DNA of 64,000 nt from contig CBDIDQ010000033.1 in assembly GCA_965277695.1 (NCBI GenBank), positions 62,001 through 126,000 of the forward strand, in the 5' to 3' direction. Shown here in pieces: positions 54,701-62,904 of this stretch (its first letter is position 1; each line of letters starts with the position of its first letter). Position numbers and translations under genes: made by a program. The notes below the pieces were generated by a model. The model was not told the origin of the DNA. It ran no database searches and was given only the letters and a program-made list of their open reading frames with translations. The stretch is from JABSOG01 sp965277695. GTDB lineage: Bacteria > Pseudomonadota > Gammaproteobacteria > Enterobacterales > Alteromonadaceae.

Positions 54701-57700
54701 TTGGCAGGTATTCGTCATCGGTGTAGCTGAATAGGGTTTGGCGAGCGGTTAAGTCTTTGCAGGCACTGTTTTGTCCGGTTTCGGTGATTGAGCTGGTTAA
54801 ACCGTAGCTGTTAAAAGTACTTTCACTGATGTGGGCGCATTCGCTGCCACTGGCCGTTAAGGTGGTTTTGGTTGGTTTGAAATGAGTGGCATCCCAGCTA
54901 TCGACGGTGAGTAATTGCCATTGCTCGCCGCTGGTGGTTTTGATCGAATTGTACTGGCTGGTTAAGTCGCTGGGGGCGAAATCAATTTCTTTGATGGTGG
55001 TTGAGAGCGTATCGATAGTGGTGGTGATTTTACCGATATTGCCCCAGCTGTCGATATTGCTGAAATTCATGGTTTGGGTTGATAACGCAACGCCAGCTAA
55101 ATCAAATTGTTTTTGAATCGACTGACTGGTGTACCAGTGGTGGACGTTGGCGATGGTGTGTTCGGGATTGTCTAGCCAGCTATTGCTTAGGCTGGCGATA
55201 GTGATGTCACCGATTTGGCTTGTTTGGCTGATTAGCTGGCTGACTCGGGGGAATTTTTGTTCGAAAATACTGGTGGTGATGATATTCCGGGCGACGTCTT
55301 TTTCAGTCAGGCTGCGGAAGCCGGTAAAGCCTCGACCTTGCACATGATACATCGCGCCTGCGTAGGTATATTGGGTGTCGTTGAGATCGCCAATACCATT
55401 GCTTTGTTTGAACGACTGCACCGCGTACATGCTAGAGGTGAAATGCAGGTAGCCGCCACCTTCGTAATCATGGTCAGTTTGGTAAAAATCATTACCGCTC
55501 GAAAGCGGTCGATAATGCCATTGGCTTTGGTTTCCCGCGCCATCAGTAACGGATTTGAGATAATCAACCGCTGCATAATCACTGGTGGTTGCGCCGCTGC
55601 CCGCGCCATAATTACGCACGATATATGCGCCGTAATGGTAACCAAGCATTGTGTCACTCTGAATGCTGTTATTGGTGCGGGGACCGTAGTTAAAAATCAC
55701 ATCGAGATTGCCATCGCCGAAAGCATCGATAAATGCCAGTTCGGTGGCTGGGGCAATAATATTGGTGGCGGATTTAGTCGCTTGATAGCTACCATCAGCC
55801 TGCAATTCAAATGAAATCGCGTCATATTGATAAATCGAATCATCATACTTTTTGGCGTCAACGATACCTGTTGAGCGGATGTAAATCTCGTCGCCACAGC
55901 GGGTGCCGTTACAGGCGGTGATTAAGCGTGTGCCGGGCACTAGTAGCTCGTTAATTCCGTCATTATTGATATCGACACTTTGCAGGCTAGCGAAGTATTT
56001 TGGATAGTTCACCGTTTCAGTATCACCGCCACCACCAAAATCGATTTCAACTGATGATTTGGCGAGTAAAGTGGTATCGCTGAGATCTTGCCAATCCTTG
56101 AAATTACCGTTGCCTAAGTTGATTCGAATCGACAGCAGTTGATCTTTCCAGCCGAGCACATCGGTTAAACCGTCGCCGTTGATATCAATGAAATAGCTGA
56201 AAAACGAGAATTGACCATTGCCGTCATATACCGGGCTGGCGGGCGCTGGGCTATCAACAAATGATAGCGTTTCAGGTGTGCTGTGATTGTGTTTAATCGT
56301 CCGAGGTTGACCCATCGGCATGGCGGCAAGCAAGGGACCGTTCATTTGGGTGATGACCAAATCAGCCAAACCGTTGCCGTCAAAATCGCCAGCAAACGTG
56401 GCGTTTTCTTTGAGCACTCTTTCGCCACCAACCACCTCGCTATCGAAGGAATGAAGTATTTCACCTACGGCGGCATAAGGTGCAGCACCATCCATTGAGT
56501 GGACGAAAATTTCAAGCTGTGCGGTTTCACCTGGGTTGTGGCGGTAAACCACGGCATCAGGCCAGCCGTCGCCGTTGATATCTTGCAAAGCCCGAATACT
56601 ATCGCCTCTGTCTTCACCGCTCGCTTTGGCAGCAATGCCGATATTGGTTTGAACATAACCGAGCGCATCGCCAGAATAATCAATGTTCAGATAACCGTTT
56701 TGGTAGTTAAATGGGTCAATTTTACCATCTAAATTAATGTCTGCTTGCTGACAATCGTAATTTAGCGTGGTTGCAATACGGCGGCAATAATCGTTGACTG
56801 TTAAGGTGTTGGTGCCTGTTTTACCTTGCTCGGCATTGACCATATAACCGGGGAAGTCTGCCGTGCCGTTGCCGTCAATATCGCCGTAAGGCATGATTTT
56901 TTCGATGGTTTTAACGTTTTTGTAAATCTCAACGCCGCCGAATTTTAGTGGTGTCGCTGGCGCAAAATTCAAACTGTCTGACCAATCAAAAGAGCTGATA
57001 GGCGTACAATGGTCGGCACCACAACGTTGCACACTACTTAGCAAACTACGTTGGCTGGCACCGCTTTGTTGGTAGACCAGTTTATAGCTGCTGATGGTAC
57101 GCTCACCGATAACGGTTGTGATGGTGCTGAGGCGTTTTCGGCTGACAATTTTACGACCAGCTATATAACTTTCACGGCTATCGGCTCTATCTTCATAAAC
57201 GAATTGAACACTGCGATCACCCTGAACACCATCACTGCCAGTGTAATGAATAGCTGATAATAAGTGCTCGCCGTCATCGGTTTCGTCGTAGACATAATCA
57301 ATAGTGTTTTTACCGCCAGACCAAGACTCTTGAGTCAGTCTCCAACCCAGCACATCGGCACTTTCATAAAGGGCGGTTGAACCATCAGGTCGCGCGACGC
57401 TGAAACCTGCGTCTGTTGGGGTGACGACAACAAAGCTGTCCATTTCGGTGCGGTAAACGCCGTCGACCAGAATCAAGCGTTGACCATTTAAACAATAGCG
57501 GTCTTTATTGGTGAAAGTTACAGATTGAGTAAAGCCATCTTGCGCATAAGTCGGGGCGCATCGACTAATCGCACCACCCGCATTCAGCGACCAACCCATG
57601 CCAACAATGCCGTTGCCATTTTGTGAGCTATAACCCAGAGAAACTGACGGCTGAACGCCATTACGCCCGGGCGGCAGTGCAATAGGAATATGATAGCTGG

Positions 57701-59393
57701 CTTGACCGCCGACAACGCTAGCATTGCCACTCACAGATGAAGCCAATAGATCAACATCTGCTAAAACAGGTCCAACGACTGTTGTGTCAGCGACTTCAAT
57801 CGGTCCGAGCTGCTGCCAACCGGGTACTGGGGCTTTAATCACCGCAGTTGCCGCACTAGTGACGCTTTCCATCGTGCCACCGCCATCGCGATAAGAGGCT
57901 GTGAGGGTGAGCGTAGAATCGGCATCATTATTATTGAGTAAATAACTTGTGCCGATAGCGCCAGCAATACCAGCACCGTTTCGGTACCATTGATAACTGA
58001 TGGTGCCTAACCCTTCGACATCTGCCAAGGTGTGACTGGCAGTTAGCGTTTGCCCGACGCTCAACACACCTGAAATAACCACGTTACCGGTCGGTGCATC
58101 GTTAACCGAATTAACGGTGACATAAACAACCGCTGGTGCTGAAATCGTGCTGCCATCGCGCACCCGATAACTGAACGAATCAGCTCCGTTGAAATTACTA
58201 AAAGGCACGTAACGGACCTGATTGTTGATGTTGCTAAAAGTGCCATGCCTCGGTGCACCGTATAAATCTAATAAAAGTGCATCGCCATCGATATCAGTAT
58301 CGTTGCCGAGCACATTGATGTAGGTCGGCGTGTCTTCATTGATCACCACATAATCTGTGTTCGCTACAGGTGCCGTATTGGGCACTATCACCGTTTGATT
58401 AGCGACAACAGAACTACCACAGCCTACTGAAGGACTACACGCTTGCACTCGATAACGAAAGTTGCCACCAACATATTGCGCGGTTGAGTAGCTATAACGG
58501 CTCTCACTCCAATGCTTTCGCGTCACGGAATAGACCACACTTTCATTGCCGTTATACGCTTGATAGACGGTATAAACCGTGCCATCAACCGCACCCGCAG
58601 CGGGCGTCCACGAGACAGAAAAATTAACCCCTACATTGACCGTCGGAGCAGAAACATTGAGGTTATTGACAATGCCCGGTGTGCCATAAATATATAATCG
58701 TCGCCACGGGCTTAAACCTGAACAACCACCCGAATTACAGGCTTTATAACGTAACCAGCGATAACCAGAATTGGTATTGACCCGATTAACAACGGTAGAT
58801 GAACCGGTATAAACCCGTTGATATTGGCTACCGGCAGGTTGTGAAGTGGAATTATGCGCGGATTCATACAGCTGATAATTGGTTGCACCGGAGACGCTCG
58901 GTAGGTTGATGGTATAACTGGTGTAAACCGCTTTGTAATTGCCGCCGAGGGTACCGGGATAATAGATTGGTGTTGCAGGTACAGCTGTTAATGAATAAAT
59001 CGTGCTGGTTTCGCCAGTCTTGACGTTGTAACTCTGATGACCACAGGTAGATGTACAAGGGTCTTTATCTATTTCAATCTCATGTTCGTCAATGCCACCT
59101 TTAGCATTGCGCAATCGAATAAGATTTTTATCTGCGATAACAGAATACGATTCAGCATCCCAATCCTTACCGCCAATTTTGGCTTTGATCTTCTGTCGTT
59201 TACCATCAGCAAAAACTACGTAGTGATGTTTATTCTTTTTGCGGGCGAGGGCGAAAGTATCTGCTTGACCATCGCCGTTAAAATCACCATGAATGAATTG
59301 ATAGTGGGATTCGCTTAAGCCTCGCAGATTGTCGGCAAATGATAAAAGCGGCAGGCACAGTAACAGTGCGAGCTGAAAATGATGGTGTAACAT
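51741..59393 (-). CDS. Giant SpvB/Rhs polymorphic toxin with C-terminal HNH-type nuclease
   Basis: This protein of 2550 residues has a Sec signal peptide (ALLLCLPLLSFA, to about residue 20). In order: a VCBS-like unit (FIHGDFNGDGQADTF), fibronectin-like segments (about 150-340), a cadherin-like repeat (INEDTPTYINVLGNDTDIDG, about 350), an SpvB/TcdB start (SYHIPIALPPGRNGVQPSVS), many FG-GAP/VCBS repeats (about 820-1260), a TcdB-type middle (HVQGRGFTGFRSLTEKD), YD repeats, and the Rhs core RGFTDHEHLNEQQLIHMNGR to NPLAGTDPTGY (about 2215-2290). The rest, after PTGY, is the toxin: AFRQAKRVNGVPVSQQPYKV, then IIRHDSAGHYHGVNN and HFNDQRDNHFDY, an HNH/Endo VII-type nuclease pattern. It resembles a TcB-TcC fusion. 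Confidence 0.9.
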   Translation of the reverse strand: MLHHHFQLALLLCLPLLSFADNLRGLSESHYQFIHGDFNGDGQADTFALARKKNKHHYVVFADGKRQKIKAKIGGKDWDAESYSVIADKNLIRLRNAKGGIDEHEIEIDKDPCTSTCGHQSYNVKTGETSTIYSLTAVPATPIYYPGTLGGNYKAVYTSYTINLPSVSGATNYQLYESAHNSTSQPAGSQYQRVYTGSSTVVNRVNTNSGYRWLRYKACNSGGCSGLSPWRRLYIYGTPGIVNNLNVSAPTVNVGVNFSVSWTPAAGAVDGTVYTVYQAYNGNESVVYSVTRKHWSESRYSYSTAQYVGGNFRYRVQACSPSVGCGSSVVANQTVIVPNTAPVANTDYVVINEDTPTYINVLGNDTDIDGDALLLDLYGAPRHGTFSNINNQVRYVPFSNFNGADSFSYRVRDGSTISAPAVVYVTVNSVNDAPTGNVVISGVLSVGQTLTASHTLADVEGLGTISYQWYRNGAGIAGAIGTSYLLNNNDADSTLTLTASYRDGGGTMESVTSAATAVIKAPVPGWQQLGPIEVADTTVVGPVLADVDLLASSVSGNASVVGGQASYHIPIALPPGRNGVQPSVSLGYSSQNGNGIVGMGWSLNAGGAISRCAPTYAQDGFTQSVTFTNKDRYCLNGQRLILVDGVYRTEMDSFVVVTPTDAGFSVARPDGSTALYESADVLGWRLTQESWSGGKNTIDYVYDETDDGEHLLSAIHYTGSDGVQGDRSVQFVYEDRADSRESYIAGRKIVSRKRLSTITTVIGERTISSYKLVYQQSGASQRSLLSSVQRCGADHCTPISSFDWSDSLNFAPATPLKFGGVEIYKNVKTIEKIMPYGDIDGNGTADFPGYMVNAEQGKTGTNTLTVNDYCRRIATTLNYDCQQADINLDGKIDPFNYQNGYLNIDYSGDALGYVQTNIGIAAKASGEDRGDSIRALQDINGDGWPDAVVYRHNPGETAQLEIFVHSMDGAAPYAAVGEILHSFDSEVVGGERVLKENATFAGDFDGNGLADLVITQMNGPLLAAMPMGQPRTIKHNHSTPETLSFVDSPAPASPVYDGNGQFSFFSYFIDINGDGLTDVLGWKDQLLSIRINLGNGNFKDWQDLSDTTLLAKSSVEIDFGGGGDTETVNYPKYFASLQSVDINNDGINELLVPGTRLITACNGTRCGDEIYIRSTGIVDAKKYDDSIYQYDAISFELQADGSYQATKSATNIIAPATELAFIDAFGDGNLDVIFNYGPRTNNSIQSDTMLGYHYGAYIVRNYGAGSGATTSDYAAVDYLKSVTDGAGNQSQWHYRPLSSGNDFYQTDHDYEGGGYLHFTSSMYAVQSFKQSNGIGDLNDTQYTYAGAMYHVQGRGFTGFRSLTEKDVARNIITTSIFEQKFPRVSQLISQTSQIGDITIASLSNSWLDNPEHTIANVHHWYTSQSIQKQFDLAGVALSTQTMNFSNIDSWGNIGKITTTIDTLSTTIKEIDFAPSDLTSQYNSIKTTSGEQWQLLTVDSWDATHFKPTKTTLTASGSECAHISESTFNSYGLTSSITETGQNSACKDLTARQTLFSYTDDEYLPNKITNAQSHATSFEYDMGFGVITKQTDPNSIVTNTSLDEIGRLLSVTTTGFPTQNIRYLVAGTNWMTRTTQAGAPTQAVYTDSLGRNVRSAIQGFDGTYEYVDKIYDNLGHLSKESLPYTVIANYTEFGDFDALDRPGWRKLPHGLQSTYSYKGLKTEISVGSDSRKMSRTYASLGWLLSTSDAKAGTNTFTYDDAGRPLTIKDANSNNITATYNGFGHKTQVDDPNQGITTFTYNTFGELESQTASGVTQTFTRDGLGRITQKDTATYTWDTLKQGLLSSETDQGITRAYAYNDSLQLSQLSVTVDGVTRTIKHQYDSVLGRPKALEYPNGLTLKYSYNAQGYLSKTSNANSNYVYREVTAIDAQGHITGAKLANDLMSQSSSFNLNSGTMSTTSVTKGLTQLHGHSYSEYDEYLNITAEVNNLTGLNKTYSYDTLNRLTTYTASNTSPSFSLSVNYAHDAVGNLLKKTDYSANKNTAYQYCEGSNALCILEKSSGQIVNFTYDGRGNLINGDGLTLTYNALNKPLTITGRNATTQFIYGSDNARAKQTRTISGQTSTTYYIDKLFETDNDGSWRAYIDDIAVLSWTPEQKHKLLYTLRDRLGSATTLVNHDGQITSRRYFDPFGRTSTASTQFTDLSATNRYRRGFTDHEHLNEQQLIHMNGRIYDYNVGRFMSVDPFIQAPSSTQSINPYSYIMNNPLAGTDPTGYMGKCDQNPTCQMQSFFSSVGSGGSSLIGNLMGRLKTTLSNGHDTKQAKKTQDPKAAEVKSPVAVAGVSYDTNRKNESAGSGDSTQQSYGDDFDYVDPDAATDCPTCRFNKGGSTRRTSATFQDPLQGMINARVQQLLRQIEELNPYMDTSTIRPSSGPGSQYTRRDIQHFESMLAGIRGAPPPNLTPLGGRRKVAFRQAKRVNGVPVSQQPYKVTPNINRQLKTVPGENYHFRLPTTGGGFREVIIRHDSAGHYHGVNNIQNRGRHFNDQRDNHFDY

Positions 59394-59443
59394 GATTGGC
59401 GTTCCTGAATTTTTATTTTTAAACGCCGCACATCATACATGAA

Positions 59444-60259
59444 TTATTCCTCAGCTGAACGCCCAGACTCATCCTTACACCGAATTAACTCTTTTAGCTC
59501 CTGAATCTCAGCATGTAAATCTTTTAACGTCACCACTCGATCATTCAATTCGGTCTCATTAATTTGCTCTTCTTCGAGGGCTCCGACCATGATGCCGATC
59601 ACCATATTTAAAAATGCGAAGGTGGTAAGAAAGATAAAAGAGAGAAAATAAGCCCAACCCCAAGGATAAACTGCCATGACTTCATAAAGGATATCCGTCC
59701 AACCTTCAAAGGTCATCACGCGGAACAAAGTCAGCAATGAAATGGCAATATCGCCCCATAATTCAGAGTTAACTTTTTCGAAAAACAGACTGCCAAAAGC
59801 GGCGTAAATATAGAAAATAATAAACATTAACGACATCACATAACCCAAACGAGGTAGCGCTTTGAAGAACGAATTCATCAAAATTCGCAATTCGGGGATG
59901 ATGCTGATCATCCGCATCACTCTAAATACTCGGACTAATCGGGCCACTAGTACCATTTCTGAATCTTCCAGCGGAATAATACTCACTGTGACAATAATAG
60001 TGTCAAAAATATTCCATGGATCTTTAAAAAAGTCGAGCCGTTTTGGCGTGGCAATAAAGCGGATGCCAATCTCAAACAGAAAAACTAGCGTGATCATCCA
60101 ATCCAAAAAGACAAAAGTATTGACCAGCCAAGGAGATAATTGGTAGGTTTTTACCCCCACCATCACCGCCGAAACCATGATCACAAAGATGATAAAAAAC
60201 TCAAATATTTTGTTATCACGCATCCGCGCCAGTTTGGCGCTAAAAGTCACATGCTCCAT
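59444..60259 (-). CDS. Single-domain voltage-gated-type ion channel (BacNav/Cav-like)
   Basis: This inner-membrane channel is 271 residues from ATG 60259; an in-frame GTG/ATG reading from 60307 adds 16 less likely residues. Six TM segments are visible. S4 has arginines at every third position (ARLVRVFRVMRMISIIP), the voltage-sensor pattern. The pore loop reads FRVMTFEGWTDILYEV. The filter TFEGWTD has Glu, Gly at the next position and Asp after WT, closer to domain I of eukaryotic Ca2+ channels (TMEGWTD type) than to NaChBac TLESWAS. The C-terminus is a coiled coil (LNDRVVTLKDLHAEIQELKE) that probably tetramerises the channel. Confidence 0.88.
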   Translation of the reverse strand: MEHVTFSAKLARMRDNKIFEFFIIFVIMVSAVMVGVKTYQLSPWLVNTFVFLDWMITLVFLFEIGIRFIATPKRLDFFKDPWNIFDTIIVTVSIIPLEDSEMVLVARLVRVFRVMRMISIIPELRILMNSFFKALPRLGYVMSLMFIIFYIYAAFGSLFFEKVNSELWGDIAISLLTLFRVMTFEGWTDILYEVMAVYPWGWAYFLSFIFLTTFAFLNMVIGIMVGALEEEQINETELNDRVVTLKDLHAEIQELKELIRCKDESGRSAEE

Positions 60260-60487
60260 AAAAACAACCTTACTTTTAGGGCTGGACAAGGGTACCAGCA
60301 AGACCAATAGGAGAAACTATTTATAGCAGCAATTTGCCATGGAGAAAAACAAAAAGCGAAAGTTTTTGTTTATTTTTAACATTTTTTAACCCCGATTGCT
60401 GCTTTATGCATGTTTGCATAAAGCGCTGTACAGGCACAGGCCACGCGGGATAGGGGCTAAGGGACAATCATCGTTATGCATTAAAGC

Positions 60488-60503
60488 TGCATAATAACAT
60501 GCA
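60488..60503. promoter_or_regulatory. TGCAT-type palindrome upstream of zwf
   Basis: TGCAT-AATAAC-ATGCA is a 5-bp inverted repeat in an AT-rich 375-bp spacer between the divergent channel and zwf genes. More TGCAT/ATGCA words occur nearby (about 60408-60520), together with a TTGACA at 60514. It may be an operator. It does not match the HexR consensus that I know, so the regulator is unknown. Confidence 0.3.
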
Positions 60504-60634
60504 ATTAACATACGTATGCACAATTGACAGCGTTGTCTTTTGGTTTTATATTGATTATGTATTACTCAATAAACAGGGCAACTCAGCACTGTTGCAAAAG
60601 AGTTTCAACAGACTATTTCGGGTATGGAAATTAT

Positions 60635-62101
60635 ATGTCAAATACTTATGATATCGTTCTTTTTGGCGGCGGTGGTGACTTATCACTGCGCAAGCTGATG
60701 CCGGCTTTGTACCGTGCACACGTCAATCAGGAACTAGATACAGACTTAAACATCATAGCAACGGTCCGTGATACCAGTTTGAGCCGTGATGAATTTGTCG
60801 CCCGTGTTAAAGAAGGGCTGCAAAAGCAACTTCAAACCAGAGAGTTTACCCCAGGTCATTGGGACACTTTCAGCCAACGCATCTCATTAGCCATAGTGGA
60901 TATTGTCGATTCAACTAAAGGCTGGACTGATTTAGCCGATGTTATCGCACAAACAGGCAACCACTCATTATTTTATTTTGCCATCGCCCCGAGTTTATAT
61001 GGTACAGCTTGTGCCAACTTATCTGAGCATAAACTTATCGAAACAGATTCTCGGGTGATTGTCGAAAAACCTATCGGCTATAGCCAAATAACCGCAAAAG
61101 AGATTAACGATCAAGTCGGCAAATATTTCCCTGAAGATAATATCTATCGCATTGATCATTATCTTGGCAAAGAAACGGTGCAAAATTTAATGGTATTGCG
61201 TTTTAGCAATTTCCTGTTCGAACATTTGTGGGATGCCAAAAGTATTGATCACGTTCAAATCACTTTAGCCGAAACCGTTGGTCTTGAAGGCCGAGCTGGT
61301 TTTTATGATAAAGCCGGTGCGGTACGAGATATGGTGCAAAACCATCTGCTGCAATTGCTGTGTTTGGTGACCATGGAGCCTGCGGCCAAAATGGCAGCCA
61401 GTGATATCCGCGCAGAAAAAATCAAAGTACTACGCTCATTACGAGTGATCAGCGGCAGAGACATCAAAAAGAACACCGTTCGCGGTCAATACAACTTTGG
61501 TGTGGTTAATGGCAAAGAACAAAAGGGTTATCTTAAGGAGTTAGGCGACAATACCAGTAAAACGGAGACGTTTGTTGCCATTCGCGCCCATATCGATAAC
61601 TGGCGTTGGGCTGGTGTGCCTTTCTATTTGAGAACCGGTAAATGTTTGCAACAACAGTATTCTGAAATTGCGATCCAGTTCAAACCCGTCTCACACCGGG
61701 TTTTCGGCGCAGACTCTGGCCACTTATCGTCAAATAAGCTGATTGTACGTTTGCAACCGGATGAAAACATTCAATTGCAACTGATGACCAAAGACTTAGA
61801 CCGCTCTGACGTTAATCTGCAAAAAGTCAGTCTTAACCTCAATCAAAGCCAGTCACAACAAAACTCTATTCGCGATGCTTATAAACGTCTGTTGTTAGAC
61901 GCGTTACGTGGCGATTCAACCTTGTTTATTCATCGTGATGAGATTGACGCGTGTTGGCAATGGCTTGACCCAATGCTAGAAGCTTGGAAAACCAGCACAG
62001 ATAAACCAATACAATATGCCGCCGGTACTTGGGGTCCCACTGAATCTGATGACTTGTTAGAAAAAGACGGATTCAAATGGCGTAACCCAACAAGTAAATA
62101 A
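60635..62101 (+). CDS. zwf: Glucose-6-phosphate 1-dehydrogenase
   Basis: Zwf oxidises glucose-6-phosphate to 6-phosphogluconolactone with NAD(P)+. The ATG at 60635 (GGAA eight bases upstream) gives 488 residues, the normal length; the frame runs open 37 codons further back without conservation. The N-terminal nucleotide loop is FGGGGDLSLRKLMPALY and the catalytic RIDHYLGKE is at about residue 180. The downstream order zwf-pgl-edd indicates that the product feeds the Entner-Doudoroff pathway. Confidence 0.97.
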   Translation: MSNTYDIVLFGGGGDLSLRKLMPALYRAHVNQELDTDLNIIATVRDTSLSRDEFVARVKEGLQKQLQTREFTPGHWDTFSQRISLAIVDIVDSTKGWTDLADVIAQTGNHSLFYFAIAPSLYGTACANLSEHKLIETDSRVIVEKPIGYSQITAKEINDQVGKYFPEDNIYRIDHYLGKETVQNLMVLRFSNFLFEHLWDAKSIDHVQITLAETVGLEGRAGFYDKAGAVRDMVQNHLLQLLCLVTMEPAAKMAASDIRAEKIKVLRSLRVISGRDIKKNTVRGQYNFGVVNGKEQKGYLKELGDNTSKTETFVAIRAHIDNWRWAGVPFYLRTGKCLQQQYSEIAIQFKPVSHRVFGADSGHLSSNKLIVRLQPDENIQLQLMTKDLDRSDVNLQKVSLNLNQSQSQQNSIRDAYKRLLLDALRGDSTLFIHRDEIDACWQWLDPMLEAWKTSTDKPIQYAAGTWGPTESDDLLEKDGFKWRNPTSK

Positions 62102-62119
62102 GGTTGAGAGAAGGCACAG

Positions 62120-62842
62120 ATGATGAGCAAAGTAGTTGAACATTTTTATCCGGATCAAGCGTCACTGGTTGACGCTTTAACCGACTATTGCCAAGCGACA
62201 TTGACTGACGCCTGTGCAGTAAACGACAACAGTGCCAGCTTTATGGTATCCGGCGGCAGTACACCCGCTGCGTTATATAAGCGTTTGGCAACCCTGCCAT
62301 TACCGTGGCAGCACATCAAAGTCGCATTGGTCGATGAACGTTGGGTCGACAAAAGCAGCAGTAGTTCAAATACCGCATTTGCCGCAAATACCCTGTTGCA
62401 AGATAAAGCCTCAGCAGCACAGTTTGTTGAGATAAAAACCGCAGCAGCCACGCCAAGCGAAGGTTTAGCAGAAGCGAGCGCTAACTATCAACAGTTATCA
62501 CAACCTTTTGACCTGACGATTTTAGGCATGGGTGGTGATGGTCATACGGCATCGTTGTTCCCTTATTCACAAGGTCTTGAGCAAGCATTGTCTTTGGACC
62601 ATCAACAGAATTTAGCAGCCATTACGGCCACTCGCAGTGAAGTGACTGGCGACAACCTAGAGCGAATTACTTTGTCGCTGCATGGTTTACTCCAGTCAAA
62701 ACAATTGATTTTGTTGATTACTGGCGAAGCAAAATTGGCGGTTTATCGTGAGGCACTCACGATTGCCGATCAACACAAGATGCCAGTGAGCGCTGTGTTG
62801 CAACAAAATCAAGTGCCAGTACACGTATTTTGGGCACCTTAA
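62120..62842 (+). CDS. pgl: 6-phosphogluconolactonase
   Basis: Pgl hydrolyses 6-phosphogluconolactone to 6-phosphogluconate. The 240-residue DevB/Pgl-type protein has SFMVSGGSTPAALYKRLA at about 34-51 and LGMGGDGHTASLFPYSQGL at about 135-153, which are family signatures. It lies 18 bp after zwf; ATG ATG at the start makes the exact initiation site ambiguous by one codon. It is the second enzyme of the operon. Confidence 0.96.
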   Translation: MMSKVVEHFYPDQASLVDALTDYCQATLTDACAVNDNSASFMVSGGSTPAALYKRLATLPLPWQHIKVALVDERWVDKSSSSSNTAFAANTLLQDKASAAQFVEIKTAAATPSEGLAEASANYQQLSQPFDLTILGMGGDGHTASLFPYSQGLEQALSLDHQQNLAAITATRSEVTGDNLERITLSLHGLLQSKQLILLITGEAKLAVYREALTIADQHKMPVSAVLQQNQVPVHVFWAP

Positions 62843-62904
62843 GTCTCAAGTCTTAAAGCAAGTCTTAACAGCTTGCGCCCATACACAGCAGTAGGAGTTA
62901 AATC

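Noticed and set aside
55307..55657. Long frames opposite and within the giant Rhs gene
   Set aside because: The Rhs frame is continuous and full of family motifs; the others are by-products of its codon bias.
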